Shown: positions 42,778 through 52,474, numbered from the stretch's first letter. The stretch: 64,000 nt of DNA from Bacillota bacterium (GCA_023404345.1 JAEYCB010000012.1:1-64000); one strand, 5' to 3'. Notes: generated by a model from the sequence alone, not told the origin. Program-made: numbers and translations.

Positions 42778-43284
42778 TTACACAAGGGTCTTGTCGTAGG
42801 CCAGCTTGCCACTGCCCTGGAAAATGACCACGCCGCGCCGGACGAATCCACATTTCTCCAGTACATGCTGCATGCGCAGATTGGGGAAGTCCGTATCAGC
42901 ACGGAGACTCCTGATTCCACGTGACAGGCACAACCGCTCAATCAGCGCGAATGTGTCCGCCGTCAGGCCACGGCCGCCAAACTCCGAAGCAAAGGCCATG
43001 CGGTGAACCACCGCATACGGTTCCTCCGCTCCCCACCGGCCTTCGATGGCGTCATAGGCCGGCTCGCCATCAAAATCCACGCACATATACCCGGCGATGG
43101 CCCCGTCCACCTTGAGGACGAATCCCTTCCCTTCCTGAATGTCCTGACGAAGAGTCTCACGGTTGGGATAGTCCTCCGTCCACTGAACGAATCCCTGCTC
43201 ATTTTGAAATGCCCTGCCCTCGCGGATGATCTCCCAGCATGCATCAAGCTCGTTGGGCCGGGCCGCTTCCAGTGTATTCATCAT
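42778..43284 (-). CDS. GNAT-family N-acetyltransferase
   Basis: 168 residues. Acetyl-CoA fold: VHRMAFASEFGGRGLTADTF (motif A with the Q/RxxGxG-like RGL loop), LRADTDFPNLRMQHVLEKCG (motif B), and FVRRGVVIF. Substrate unknown. It is read away from a LysR gene, with a palindrome in the shared 115-base gap, so it is the likely target of that regulator. Confidence 0.88.
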   Translation of the reverse strand: MMNTLEAARPNELDACWEIIREGRAFQNEQGFVQWTEDYPNRETLRQDIQEGKGFVLKVDGAIAGYMCVDFDGEPAYDAIEGRWGAEEPYAVVHRMAFASEFGGRGLTADTFALIERLCLSRGIRSLRADTDFPNLRMQHVLEKCGFVRRGVVIFQGSGKLAYDKTLV

Positions 43285-43316
43285 TTTACCCCTTTCTTTT
43301 TAGCTCCTTCTCGTGT

Positions 43317-43345
43317 ATCATAGCATCGGAAAGGATGCAAAACAA
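43317..43345 (-). promoter_or_regulatory. promoter of the GNAT gene
   Basis: Minus strand TTGTTT (43340-43345), 17-bp spacer, TATGAT (43317-43322). The -35 is weak, as expected for an activator-dependent promoter. Confidence 0.6.
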
Positions 43346-43353
43346 TTTCAGTT

Positions 43354-43374
43354 TTTTGAATCTTTTCTTCAAAA
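43354..43374. promoter_or_regulatory. candidate LysR binding site
   Basis: Inverted repeat TTTTGAA-N7-TTCAAAA (43354-43360, 43368-43374), containing the LysR-box pattern T-N11-A. It sits upstream of both the GNAT -35 and the LysR start. Confidence 0.55.
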
Positions 43375-43398
43375 TATTTGAATTGTTTGGGAGCCGCC

Positions 43399-44289
43399 AT
43401 GGAGCTTAAATATCTTCACACCTTTCAGACCATCGTGGACGCAGGCAGCTTTGCCAGGGCTGCCGAAAAGCTGAATTGCACCCAATCCGCCATCACCTTT
43501 CAAATGGGGCAGCTGGAAAACGAGCTCGGCGCGAAGCTCTTTGAGAAGGTGGGCCGCAAAATGGCGCTGACCCAGGCGGGCGCGCGGCTGCTGCCGTATG
43601 TGCAAGAGGTGTTCGCCTCCATGGACCGGCTGCGCTGCTTTGAAAAGGAGCTGGAGCTATGCCAGGGCGATCTGCGTATCGGCGTGGGCGAAACGCTGCT
43701 GTGCTATCGCTTTCCCGGCATCGTGAAGGAGTTTCACAGACGGGCGCCGAAGGCCCGGCTGTTCCTGCGCTCCATGAACTGCTATGAAATTCGGGATGCG
43801 CTAATCGCAGGTGATCTGGATATCGGCGTATTCTATGAAGATGTCGGAGGCTTCGGCTCCAACTTGACGACGGTTCCGTTCGGGCGTTATCCGGTGCTGC
43901 TGGTAGCCTCACCAACTGTAGCGCAGCGATATCCGGATTTCATCACGCCGGACAGGTCCATTCCCGTGCCCTTCATCATCAACGAGCCCAACTGTATCTT
44001 CCGGCAGATGTTCGAGGGCTATCTGCGCGACCGGTCCATTCTGTTGGATCATACCATCGAGCTGTGGAGCGTCCCCACCATCGTCAACCTGGTCAAAAGC
44101 GACGCGGGGGTGTCCTTTCTACCGCAATTTGTGGTGGAAAAGGAGCTGGACAGCGGCGAGCTGGTGGAAATCCCCACGGAAATGGTCCGGCCGCACCTTT
44201 CCGCCGTGTGTGCGCATCACAAAAACAAATGGGTGAGCCCCTTGATCGAGCTGTTTATGGAATTGTGCAAGGAAGCGGCCGCGCAATAG
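43399..44289 (+). CDS. LysR-family transcriptional regulator
   Basis: 296 residues. N-terminal winged HTH MELKYLHTFQTIVDAGSFAR, AAEKLNCTQSAITFQMGQLE, then the type-2 periplasmic-binding-like effector domain (about 92-296; GDLRIGVGETLLCYRFPGIV). ATG 43399 puts the HTH at the very start; GGGAG is 5 bases upstream. Divergent from the GNAT gene. Confidence 0.92.
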   Translation: MELKYLHTFQTIVDAGSFARAAEKLNCTQSAITFQMGQLENELGAKLFEKVGRKMALTQAGARLLPYVQEVFASMDRLRCFEKELELCQGDLRIGVGETLLCYRFPGIVKEFHRRAPKARLFLRSMNCYEIRDALIAGDLDIGVFYEDVGGFGSNLTTVPFGRYPVLLVASPTVAQRYPDFITPDRSIPVPFIINEPNCIFRQMFEGYLRDRSILLDHTIELWSVPTIVNLVKSDAGVSFLPQFVVEKELDSGELVEIPTEMVRPHLSAVCAHHKNKWVSPLIELFMELCKEAAAQ

Positions 44290-44305
44290 CGGCCGCTTCC
44301 CTTTT
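44271..44305 (+). terminator. terminator after LysR, overlapping its last codons
   Basis: Perfect 12-bp GC stem (44271-44282 with 44289-44300), loop GCAATA, then CTTTT. The stem starts inside the LysR coding end. Confidence 0.85.
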
Positions 44306-44331
44306 AATTCCATTTTAGCTCCAAACCCGTC

Positions 44332-45513
44332 TCATTCCTCGTTCGGCCATTTGAGCGGGTATTCCTCCACGGCGTAGTCCAGACGCTTGCCGTTTTCACG
44401 CAGCGTACGCAGGACGACACCAATGCTGCTGTCATCCGTATAGGGGGTGGGAGCGAAGTCATTGTAATCCGTGCGGCTGGAAATGCGGCATGGGATGATC
44501 TTAATCGCCTCGCTGCTCACCTCGCCGTCGCGCAGGCGCATACGAATCTGGAAGAGGAAGGTTGTCATGTCACTGGGCTTGCTGTTGCCCGCAAAGGAGA
44601 AATTGCCCAATGAATAGCAGATATACTTTCCATTGTAATATTCGATGGGATTGATGCGGTGGCTGTGATGTCCCACAACCAGGTCCGCCCCCGCATCCAC
44701 GGTGGCGCGGCCCAAACGAACCTGATTATCATTGGGATAGTAATCCTTTTCAGCGCCCCAGTGATAGCTGACGATCACGATGTCGCAGCCCTGATCGCGG
44801 AGGGCCTGAATATCGCCGGGCACCTTCTCAATCAGCTCGTCATGCCGGCCGCCAAAAGTTTGGTAGGCCAGGCTGCCAATCTTCACGCCCTTGACAGTCA
44901 GGATGGCGGGTTCGCCCTCGCTGGCATAGGGGACGCCGGCAGCCAGCAGGGTCTCCTTGGTTTCCTCAAGACCGCTGTTGCCCATGTCCAGCACGTGGTT
45001 GTTTTCCAGCGACACCGTATCCACGCCGCCCTCAGGCAGCATGTCCACGTAGCTGGGATCGGCGCGGAAGAGGAACTCGTTCTCCGTCTTGTCGGGGTTA
45101 CGACCCTCAGTGGTGAGCGTGCCTTCGAAGTTGACCATGGTCAGGTCGTCCGCAAGCAGGATGTCGCGTACATTGCGGAAGGGAAAATTGATGTCGCCCT
45201 TCTGCTTCTCCAATTCTTTTTCAAAGATAGAGGTCCCACTGGACTGCACATTGGAGCCGATGGTCATATCCCCGGCAAACGTCATGGTGAGCAGAATGGA
45301 CCCGTCCGCCTCGTACACGGGCAAGCTGGGGTCCACCGTCGGCTCCGGCGTCACCTCGGGTTCCGGCGTCTCGCCCACAACGACCTCGCCGTTTTCATCA
45401 AAGATGGTGATGGAAACCTCCTCCGTGTCTCCCTCAGAAAGGGCGGTCATAGACAGGGTCAGGCACATCAAAAGCATGATGGCGAGGAAAAAGCGCTTGT
45501 TCTTGAGGATCAT
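44332..45513 (-). CDS. CapA-family metallophosphoesterase-like secreted protein
   Basis: 393 residues. Signal or anchor segment 7-26, Pro/Glu-rich linker (ETPEPEVTPEPTVDP, about 47-61), then a PGA_cap domain (about 70-340): MTFAGDMTIGS, MVNFEGTL, SLENNHVLDMG, VSYHWGAEKD, VVGHHSHRINP, GKYICYSLGNFSF. These Asp/Asn/His blocks form the calcineurin-like metal site. Family members work with poly-gamma-glutamate capsule, but no capBC genes are here, so the role is open. ATG 45513 has GGAGGTGG upstream. Confidence 0.87.
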   Translation of the reverse strand: MILKNKRFFLAIMLLMCLTLSMTALSEGDTEEVSITIFDENGEVVVGETPEPEVTPEPTVDPSLPVYEADGSILLTMTFAGDMTIGSNVQSSGTSIFEKELEKQKGDINFPFRNVRDILLADDLTMVNFEGTLTTEGRNPDKTENEFLFRADPSYVDMLPEGGVDTVSLENNHVLDMGNSGLEETKETLLAAGVPYASEGEPAILTVKGVKIGSLAYQTFGGRHDELIEKVPGDIQALRDQGCDIVIVSYHWGAEKDYYPNDNQVRLGRATVDAGADLVVGHHSHRINPIEYYNGKYICYSLGNFSFAGNSKPSDMTTFLFQIRMRLRDGEVSSEAIKIIPCRISSRTDYNDFAPTPYTDDSSIGVVLRTLRENGKRLDYAVEEYPLKWPNEE

Positions 45514-45545
45514 TCGGCCACCTCCGGGTTCTGGTCTGATAGAAA

Positions 45546-46730
45546 TTACAGGGATGCCACAAAGTCTGCCATTCGGTCGAGCGCCTCGGTAAGCTTGGCA
45601 ATACCCGTGGCATAACTGCAACGGATATAACCCTCTCCGCTGGCGCCAAAGGCCGTGCCGGGCACGGTGACGACCTTCTTTTCGCGTAAAAGCCGCTGGC
45701 AGAAATCCTCGCTGCTCAGGCCCGTCTTTTGGATGCCGGGGAAGACGTAGAACGCTCCCAGCGGTTCAAAGCAGCTCAAGCCCATATCACGGAAGGATTT
45801 CACCATCAGCCGCCGCCGCTGATCATAGCTTTCCCGCATGGAAAGCACGTCGGCATAACCATCTTCCCGTCCCTGGCGCAACGCCTCTTCTGCGGCCACC
45901 TGTCCCTGCCGGGGCGCACAGAGAATAGTATACTGATGGATCTTGCACATTACATCAGCAAAGACAGCAGGCGCACACAAGTAGCCCATACGCCAGCCGG
46001 TCATGGCAAACGCTTTGCTGAAACCGTTGAGCACGATGGTGCGCTCATGCATTCCGGGCAGGCTGGCGATGCTGGTGTGGCCTTCTTCGGTGTAGGTCAG
46101 CTCGGAATAGATTTCATCGCTAATGACGATAAGATCATTTTCCACAAACACGTCGCGCAAGCGCTCCAGCAGCGGGCGGTCCAACACCGCGCCGGTGGGG
46201 TTGTTGGGATAGGGCAAAATCACGGCCTTGGTACGGGGTGTAACAGCGGCGGCCAGCGCTTCCGGCATCAGGGCAAAGCCGTTCTGTTCGCTGGTGGGTA
46301 CCGGTACAGGCACACCGCCCGCGAATACCACACCCGGCGCATAGCTGACATAACTGGGCTCGGGGATAAGCACCTCATCGCCTGGGTTCAGCAGCACGCG
46401 CAGGCTCAGGTCAATGCCCTCGCTGGCTCCGACCGTGACCAAAATTTCCTTCTTGGGGTCGTAGGTCAGGTGGTAGCGGTCCTGCATATAGCGAACGATT
46501 TCCTCACGCAGGCTGAGCATACCCCAGTTGCTGGTGTAGGCGGTTTCGCCGTCCAGCAGGCTGTTGATGGCCGCATTGCGGATGTGGTAGGGCGTAACGA
46601 AGTCCGGTTCGCCCACACCCAGCGAAATTGCACCGGGCATGGTGGCAGCCACATCAAAGAACTTGCGGATGCCGCTTTTGGGAACCTCCAGAATGGTCTG
46701 GTTCAAATAGCGCGAAGGTTCGAAGCTCAC
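45546..46730 (-). CDS. pyridoxal-phosphate aminotransferase, class I/II
   Basis: 394 residues, fold-type I. ISLGVGEPDFVTP near the start, VTVGASEGIDLSLR, PYPNNPTGAVL, the PLP Lys in LNGFSKAFAMTGWRMG, and the C-terminal Arg in YIRCSYA. It most resembles the PatA/aromatic-type aminotransferases. It overlaps the Lrp gene by 4 bases, a common pair (Lrp sensing the amino acid and controlling its aminotransferase). Confidence 0.92.
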   Translation of the reverse strand: MSFEPSRYLNQTILEVPKSGIRKFFDVAATMPGAISLGVGEPDFVTPYHIRNAAINSLLDGETAYTSNWGMLSLREEIVRYMQDRYHLTYDPKKEILVTVGASEGIDLSLRVLLNPGDEVLIPEPSYVSYAPGVVFAGGVPVPVPTSEQNGFALMPEALAAAVTPRTKAVILPYPNNPTGAVLDRPLLERLRDVFVENDLIVISDEIYSELTYTEEGHTSIASLPGMHERTIVLNGFSKAFAMTGWRMGYLCAPAVFADVMCKIHQYTILCAPRQGQVAAEEALRQGREDGYADVLSMRESYDQRRRLMVKSFRDMGLSCFEPLGAFYVFPGIQKTGLSSEDFCQRLLREKKVVTVPGTAFGASGEGYIRCSYATGIAKLTEALDRMADFVASL

Positions 46731-47218
46731 GCCGTCACCACCAGCCTCTTATCGCCATCGTTGCCTTCAAAGATGACGCCGTCGCTTTTGTAACGCTTGA
46801 GCACGAAATGCGTAGCCGTGCCCGTAACGGTTTCCAGCGTGCTGAGCTTGGTGCTGACAAAGAAGGCCAATTCCTTGAGAGTATGCGCCTCCACCAGCAG
46901 CAGAAGGTCGTAGGCTCCGCTCATAAGATAAACCGATTTGACCTCGTCGAAACGGTAAATACGCTCGGCGATAGCATCAAAACCCTGGTCGCGCTGCGGG
47001 GTGACGCGCACCTCAATCATGGCTTCCACACGCTCACGGTCCGTCTTGTCCCAGTTGATCACGGGCGAGTAGCGCAGAATGATGCCGTTGCGCTCCATAT
47101 CGTCAATCACGGTAGCGACGGTTTCCACGGTGGAGTCAGTCATCACTGCCAATTTCTCCAAAGGCAGGCGGCAATCCTCCTGAAGCAGGTGTAACAGTTG
47201 CATTTGCAGGTTTTGCAT
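46727..47218 (-). CDS. Lrp/AsnC-family transcriptional regulator
   Basis: 163 residues. N-terminal HTH (MQLLHLLQEDCRLPLEKLAV, DDMERNGIILRYSPVINWDK) and a RAM (AsnC_trans_reg) ligand domain (about 65-145; VKSVYLMSGAYDLLLLVEAH). GGAGGTTT precedes ATG 47218. Likely senses an amino acid and regulates its operon with the coupled aminotransferase and capA. Confidence 0.9.
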   Translation of the reverse strand: MQNLQMQLLHLLQEDCRLPLEKLAVMTDSTVETVATVIDDMERNGIILRYSPVINWDKTDRERVEAMIEVRVTPQRDQGFDAIAERIYRFDEVKSVYLMSGAYDLLLLVEAHTLKELAFFVSTKLSTLETVTGTATHFVLKRYKSDGVIFEGNDGDKRLVVTA

Positions 47219-47293
47219 GAGAAACCTCCTTATAAGCGCACAGCGCCTGGCGGTGTGTTGCGCAGAATATTTGACGAAATGCAGTGCGGCAGC

Positions 47294-48964
47294 TTAGAAC
47301 AGGCCCGTGATTTCACCCTGCTCGTCTACGTCTATGCCCAGGGCGGCAGGAACTTTAGGCAAGCCGGGCATGGCAATAATGCTGCCCGCAAAGGCCACCA
47401 CAAAGCCTGCTCCGGCGCTGAGCCGTGCCGAACGGATGGTGAGGGTGTAGCCCTCAGGCGCTCCCAGCCGTGTGGCATCATCGCTCATGGAATACTGGGT
47501 CTTAGCGATACACACGGGGCAGGCAGCGTAACCGTCGCCCTCCAGCTGGGCCAGGTCCTTCAAGGCCTGGGGCGCAAAGCTCACATCCGCCGCATGGTAG
47601 ATGCGCGTGGCCACCGCACGGATTTTATCAGCCAGCGAGGCATCGTCAGGATAGGTGTAGCTGGGAACCGGTGCGGGATTGGCATCCGCTGCTTCGCAAA
47701 CCAGTTTTGCCAGCTCCGTCGTTCCTTTGCCGCCTTCGGCCCAGCCGTTGCAGGGAGCGCAGGCCACACCCTGCTCTGCAAGCAGCGAGGAAACCATATC
47801 CAGCTCCTCGGCCGTATCGGTGGCGAAGCGGTTCAGCGCCACCACCACCGGAGTCTGCCATACCTGACGGATGTTTTTCACGTGGCTGAGGAGGTTGGCC
47901 ATACCGGCCTTAAGGGCTTCCGGGTTGGGCTGAGCGTAGGTACCCTTCGCAACTCCGCCGTGATGCTTGAGTGCGCGCACCGTGGCCACCAGTACAATTA
48001 CGTTGGGCCACAGGCCGTTCATGCGGCATTTGATATCCAAAAATTTCTCCGCGCCCAGATCCGCACCGAAGCCCGCCTCCGTCACTGTATAGTCGGACAT
48101 GCGCAACGCCAGCCGGGTAGCGGCCACGCTGTTGCATCCGTGAGCAATGTTGGCAAACGGTCCTCCATGCATCAAACAGGGGGTATGTCCAATGGTCTGG
48201 ATAAGGTTGGGACTGAACGCGTCGCGCAGCAGCGCAGTCATCGCGCCTGCTGCACCTACCTCACCTGCCGTGACCGGCGCCCCCTGATACGTCCGCGCAA
48301 CCACGATTCGTCCCAGCCGGGCCTTAAGATCCTTAAGATCGGCAGCCAGACAGAAAGTGGCCATGACCTCGCTGGCGGCAGTAATATCAAACCCGTCCTC
48401 GCGAGGCGTGCCATTCTGAGTGCCCCCCAGGCCCTGCACAATGTGGCGCAGCTGCCGGTCATTGACGTCGAGGCAATGACGGAAACAGACCCGCCGGGGA
48501 TCGATTCCAAGAGCGTTACCCTGCTGGATATGGTTGTCCACCATGGCGCACAGCAGGTTATTCGCCGCGGTAATGGCATGCAGGTCACCAGTGAAATGCA
48601 GGTTGATACTTTCCATAGGCACCACCTGCGCCCAGCCGCCGCCTGTTGCGCCGCCCTTCATGCCAAACACCGGGCCCAGCGAGGGCTCGCGCAAGGCAAG
48701 CATGGCGTTTTTGCCGATGCAGCGCATGCCGTCGGCCAAGGCGACGGATACGGTGGTTTTGCCCTCACCCGCCGGGGTGGGATTAATCGCCGTAACCAGC
48801 ACCAGCTTTGCGCGCTGCGGCAGATCCGCATAAGCGCGCTGGTCGATTTTGGCTACATACCGTCCATAGGGCGAAACGGTTTCCGGCAGAAAGCCCGCGG
48901 TCCGAGCAATGTTTTCAATGGGTTCCAGCTTTGCTTCCCGTGCGATTTCCAAATCCGTCGCCAT
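47294..48964 (-). CDS. fhs: formate-tetrahydrofolate ligase
   Basis: Makes 10-formyl-THF from formate, THF and ATP; one-carbon supply and the methyl branch of acetogenesis. 556 residues from ATG 48964, the usual length. NPTPAGEGKTTVSVALADG (P-loop), GMKGGATGGGWAQVVPME, HGGPFANIAHGCNSV and VATVRALKHHGG are family blocks. The GTG at 48973 is an alternative but is only 3 bases from the RBS AAAGG. No other Wood-Ljungdahl genes lie in the window. Confidence 0.97.
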   Translation of the reverse strand: MATDLEIAREAKLEPIENIARTAGFLPETVSPYGRYVAKIDQRAYADLPQRAKLVLVTAINPTPAGEGKTTVSVALADGMRCIGKNAMLALREPSLGPVFGMKGGATGGGWAQVVPMESINLHFTGDLHAITAANNLLCAMVDNHIQQGNALGIDPRRVCFRHCLDVNDRQLRHIVQGLGGTQNGTPREDGFDITAASEVMATFCLAADLKDLKARLGRIVVARTYQGAPVTAGEVGAAGAMTALLRDAFSPNLIQTIGHTPCLMHGGPFANIAHGCNSVAATRLALRMSDYTVTEAGFGADLGAEKFLDIKCRMNGLWPNVIVLVATVRALKHHGGVAKGTYAQPNPEALKAGMANLLSHVKNIRQVWQTPVVVALNRFATDTAEELDMVSSLLAEQGVACAPCNGWAEGGKGTTELAKLVCEAADANPAPVPSYTYPDDASLADKIRAVATRIYHAADVSFAPQALKDLAQLEGDGYAACPVCIAKTQYSMSDDATRLGAPEGYTLTIRSARLSAGAGFVVAFAGSIIAMPGLPKVPAALGIDVDEQGEITGLF

Positions 48965-49044
48965 ATTGTCCACGCACCTTTCTGCATCCGAAAGTCATTG
49001 GTTCTAATGAAGAAACAGGCTTGCCGCGCAAGCGAATACCATAC

Positions 49045-49073
49045 AGTATACCTGAAAACAACAACCCTTTCAA
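49045..49073 (-). promoter_or_regulatory. sigma-A promoter of fhs
   Basis: Minus strand TTGAAA (49068-49073), 17-bp spacer, TATACT (49045-49050). Confidence 0.8.
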
Positions 49074-49175
49074 GAGGGCACCGACATGCGGATCAATCCC
49101 CGCCGCATTTGCCAAAAGCCGCCCCCGGACGCGTGCCTATATCTGCGTCGGAGACGGCTATGCATATTGTATTTG

Positions 49176-50054
49176 TCAGGCTTTGGGTTCTTCCGCTTCT
49201 GCGCTGCCGCGAGCCAGCGCCATTGCCGCCGCGAAGCCCAAGGCAAAGGTTACCAGGCTGATTATAATCATCACCCAAGTAACGCCGGCCATGTCCGTGC
49301 GCAGCAAAATCGCCACAGGCGAAGCCACCACCAGTCCCAGCACCGCACAATACGTCTGCGTGGGGAAACGGGCCAGCAACCACTCAATCAGCTTTGCTAC
49401 ACCAAAGATGCCCAACACCACGCCCACGCAAAAGGGCGCCAGCATCAGAATCGGACCGCCCATAGCGGCAAAATCCATGCTGAACACAGCATTTTTCAAA
49501 GCATCCACAGCGTTGAGCACAGGGTTATAGTAGCCCAGCAACATCAGCACCATGCTGCCCGATACGCCGGGAATGATCATGGTGGCAGCCGCTACCGCAC
49601 CCATCACTAGAAGAATGATCATCTGCCCCACATCCACCGTGAGTGTATCGGGGTTGGATACGTCACCGGTAAGCGCCATGGCGATGATGCCCGCAAAGAA
49701 CAGTACAAACACCCCGATGGAAACACCGCCCAGCTTTTTATGCCGGATTTTTGCAAGCAGCGGGTTCAGTCCGCCCAGGATGAGGCCAATGAAGGTGGTG
49801 GAGGTGGGCAGGGGATAGTTTGCAAAAAGGAACTTGAGTAGGCTTGCCAGCGCCACAATGCCAACCAGCATGCCCACGGCATAGGGCAAAAGGGTTTTCA
49901 CACTCTGTTTGAACTCGCTGAAAAGATGGGTGATACAGTGAATCAGCGTATCATAAATCCCCATGGACACCATCATCGTACCACCGGATACGCCGGGGAT
50001 GATGTTTGCCACGCCGATGACCACGCCGCGCAGAATCTGATTGAGCAATTTCAT
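49176..50054 (-). CDS. DUF368 membrane protein (PopT-like polyprenyl-phosphate translocase)
   Basis: 292 residues, eight or so TM segments with an internal duplication: VANIIPGVSGGTMMVSMGIY and MIIPGVSGSMVLMLLGYYNP are the two repeated re-entrant motifs. From family knowledge, DUF368 proteins recycle undecaprenyl phosphate across the membrane for wall synthesis. ATG 50054 with AAAGGAAG 10 bases upstream is preferred to the TTG at 50075. Confidence 0.88.
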   Translation of the reverse strand: MKLLNQILRGVVIGVANIIPGVSGGTMMVSMGIYDTLIHCITHLFSEFKQSVKTLLPYAVGMLVGIVALASLLKFLFANYPLPTSTTFIGLILGGLNPLLAKIRHKKLGGVSIGVFVLFFAGIIAMALTGDVSNPDTLTVDVGQMIILLVMGAVAAATMIIPGVSGSMVLMLLGYYNPVLNAVDALKNAVFSMDFAAMGGPILMLAPFCVGVVLGIFGVAKLIEWLLARFPTQTYCAVLGLVVASPVAILLRTDMAGVTWVMIIISLVTFALGFAAAMALARGSAEAEEPKA

Positions 50055-50099
50055 TCGCTGTGAGCTTCCTTTCAAAAAAATGGGATGCGGTCCAGTGTA

Positions 50100-50846
50100 T
50101 CACCTTTCAGCCGGCGCGTCAACGCCGGGGCCCGAACGATTCCATAGGCCATACTGCGATTCGTTTTTCAAGGCGCTGAGCATGCTTTCCTTGAGATTGG
50201 GGTACCGTTTGCAGAGAAAGGCCAGCAGCTCCTTCATCTCCTCGCGCTTGGTATGACCGTTGGCGGGGCAGGGATTTTTGAGCACGGGCAGATCCAGCTC
50301 CCGCCGCATGTGGATAACATGCTTTTCCGGCACGTAGATGAGCGGGCGGATGACCGTCAGATTGCTCCGGCTCATATAGGAACAGGGATGGAAAGTGTGC
50401 AGCCGCCCCTCGAAGATCACGCTCATCATCAGCGTCTCCAGCGCGTCCTCGCGGTGATGGCCCAGTGCCAGCTTGTTCAGCCCCCTGTCGGTGCACATAT
50501 CACACAGCATACCGCGGCGCATCTTGGCGCACAGTGCACAGGGATTGGGGTCCTTACGCCATTCAAAAAGGATTTCATAAATCTCGGTATGGCGAATGAC
50601 GATAGGCACATCCAGTTCATGGCACAGTGCCTCGATAGCGGAGGTATCCGGTTTTTCCCGGCCCATGGTGAGCATAAGGGCCGTCATCGTAAAATCATGA
50701 TGGCGCACATAGCGGTACAGCGCCAGCGCGCGCAGCAGCAACAGGCTGTCCTTCCCGCCGCTTACTCCCACACCGATGCGGTCGCCCGGCTGAATCATAT
50801 GAAAGTCCTCATCCGCTCGGCGGATGCATCCCAATGTTGTTTTCAC
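50100..50846 (-). CDS. TtcA/TilS-like tRNA-thiolating ATPase
   Basis: 248 residues. PP-loop GVGVSGGKDSLLLLRALAL, the CxxC pair NPCALCAKMRRGML, LALGHHREDALETLM and the later Cys in LKNPCPANGHTKREE. This arrangement (two Cys plus one) matches TtcA-type enzymes that use a [4Fe-4S] cluster to make 2-thiocytidine or a related thiolated base. Start GTG 50846 overlaps the VanW gene stop, with GGAGG nearby. Confidence 0.85.
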   Translation of the reverse strand: MKTTLGCIRRADEDFHMIQPGDRIGVGVSGGKDSLLLLRALALYRYVRHHDFTMTALMLTMGREKPDTSAIEALCHELDVPIVIRHTEIYEILFEWRKDPNPCALCAKMRRGMLCDMCTDRGLNKLALGHHREDALETLMMSVIFEGRLHTFHPCSYMSRSNLTVIRPLIYVPEKHVIHMRRELDLPVLKNPCPANGHTKREEMKELLAFLCKRYPNLKESMLSALKNESQYGLWNRSGPGVDAPAER

Positions 50847-52474
50847 ACTACCTCCCGTGGGGTCACGCCCACGTACACAGTGTCCGCCTTGGCGGGATAG
50901 GTGTCACTGCTGACTTTTTCACGGCCGGTTTCCACTCCGTCCACATAGGTGATCAGATAAGCGTCCACCTTGTATCCCTCGCGGCCCTTAATGGTCTTTG
51001 TTTCGTCCATATAGGTCACGTATTCGGCGTCCTCATCTTCCTTTATGATGGCTTCCTCCGGCTTGGGAATTACTTCAACGGTTTCCGTCACCAGTTCATA
51101 AGTGGTGCCGTTGAGAGATGGGCCGTAAAGCCGCACCTCGCACTGAAGATTCTTTCGGCCTGAGCCAATGACGTGCGCCGCCAAATATACCGTGCCGCCG
51201 GACTCATTGCGGAAAGAAAAATCGATCTCACGGCCACGGGTATCGCTCACGGTGGCGTCCTTGCCATATTCCGTGTAGCTGACGGCCATGGAGTGCGGTT
51301 CGCGGCTGAGGATGGTCATACCACTCTGAACAGCAGCCAGATACACCGTGGTACTGGCCTGACACACACCGCCGCCCCAGCCCCACTGCTCGGAACCGTA
51401 GGCATATTCAATAGCGGGCAAAAACCCATTTTCCATACTACGGCGGCCCACAGTATCGTTAAAGCTGAACTTGCTGCCGTTGGGAATGCTCATGCCATTG
51501 ATCTTGGCAAAGGCGATGCGGATATTTTCAGTGCGGTCCTCCGTAGAGGCGCTGGAAATGGGCGTGGTAGCGCGATAGCGCAACTCTACGGTTTTTTGCA
51601 AATCGGCTACGGTTACATTAGGCGCAATAGATTCAGGCTCAAGCAGCACCTCGCCGCTTTCCAGGTTCTGCACCATCTGCAAAATGCGCTCACGCACAGC
51701 GGTGGTGTCCAGCTTCTGACCATAAACCTCCTGCTGGAAGGTAAAGGGATTCGCGCTGTCATCAGGATTAAAGCTGATAATGTAAGCATCGCTGGGGGAA
51801 CGGTAAGCCAATTCCTCCAGCTGTCTTAAAATCTCATCGATAGGAGCGGTATCGGCGCTCTGCTGAGCGCTGAAAAAGGCGTTCTGCGTGTTTTTGGCCG
51901 CCTCGATCTCATCTTGCAGTTGGAAAATATCCTTGCGGTCCTCACCATCCACATCGTGACCGATGGCCCATGCGGCATTGAGCGCCGCCGTGGGATCGAA
52001 GGAAATGCCCAGCGTCTGGGCAGTAATGTCCTTATACTGTCCGTTGGGATTGCGCAGCCGCACATACCAGCCATTCTGTTTCTGGTTCACATGATCCCAA
52101 ACCAGTTGACTTCCCTCCGCCCAGGTCAGGCCGGACAGGTCGATGCCGTCCACGCTTACGTTGTCCAAAAACACGTTGAGATAGGGACGCACTTCGCTCT
52201 GAACCTTCCAGATATAGCCATATACACCTGCACCGGCCAGCAGGATCAGCACCAGCAGTACCTTAAGGAGCTGCCATTTGAGGCTGCACTTCTTGCGCGG
52301 TTTCCTGCCTTTTCCGCCGGAACCCTGCGGGGGCCGGGGCGGCTGTGAGGCGCGCTGCTTCTGCGGCTGAACGGGCCGGGCCTGGCCCGGCGCAGGCACA
52401 TACCAATTGCCCTGCGCATCATAGTAGCCGCTCTTTGTCTGCCCCGGCTGGGGACGGTATCCCTGGTTATACAT
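50843..52474 (-). CDS. VanW/G5-domain membrane-anchored wall protein
   Basis: 543 residues. A cytoplasmic Pro/Gln-rich, then basic N-terminus (about 1-64; KGRKPRKKCSLKWQ), one TM (about 68-90), then outside: PG_binding_4-like region (95-310), VanW domain with NGSKFSFNDTVGRRSMENGF and WGWGGGVCQASTTVY (about 345-420), and a C-terminal G5 domain (about 465-540, KTIKGREGYKVDAYLITYVD). These proteins act at peptidoglycan. RBS AAGGAG is 7 bases before ATG 52474, inside the end of the PHP gene. Confidence 0.9.
   Translation of the reverse strand: MYNQGYRPQPGQTKSGYYDAQGNWYVPAPGQARPVQPQKQRASQPPRPPQGSGGKGRKPRKKCSLKWQLLKVLLVLILLAGAGVYGYIWKVQSEVRPYLNVFLDNVSVDGIDLSGLTWAEGSQLVWDHVNQKQNGWYVRLRNPNGQYKDITAQTLGISFDPTAALNAAWAIGHDVDGEDRKDIFQLQDEIEAAKNTQNAFFSAQQSADTAPIDEILRQLEELAYRSPSDAYIISFNPDDSANPFTFQQEVYGQKLDTTAVRERILQMVQNLESGEVLLEPESIAPNVTVADLQKTVELRYRATTPISSASTEDRTENIRIAFAKINGMSIPNGSKFSFNDTVGRRSMENGFLPAIEYAYGSEQWGWGGGVCQASTTVYLAAVQSGMTILSREPHSMAVSYTEYGKDATVSDTRGREIDFSFRNESGGTVYLAAHVIGSGRKNLQCEVRLYGPSLNGTTYELVTETVEVIPKPEEAIIKEDEDAEYVTYMDETKTIKGREGYKVDAYLITYVDGVETGREKVSSDTYPAKADTVYVGVTPREVV

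Noticed and set aside
44332..45513. Poly-gamma-glutamate capsule operon
   Set aside because: Only a CapA-type protein is present; no CapB or CapC homologue is nearby.
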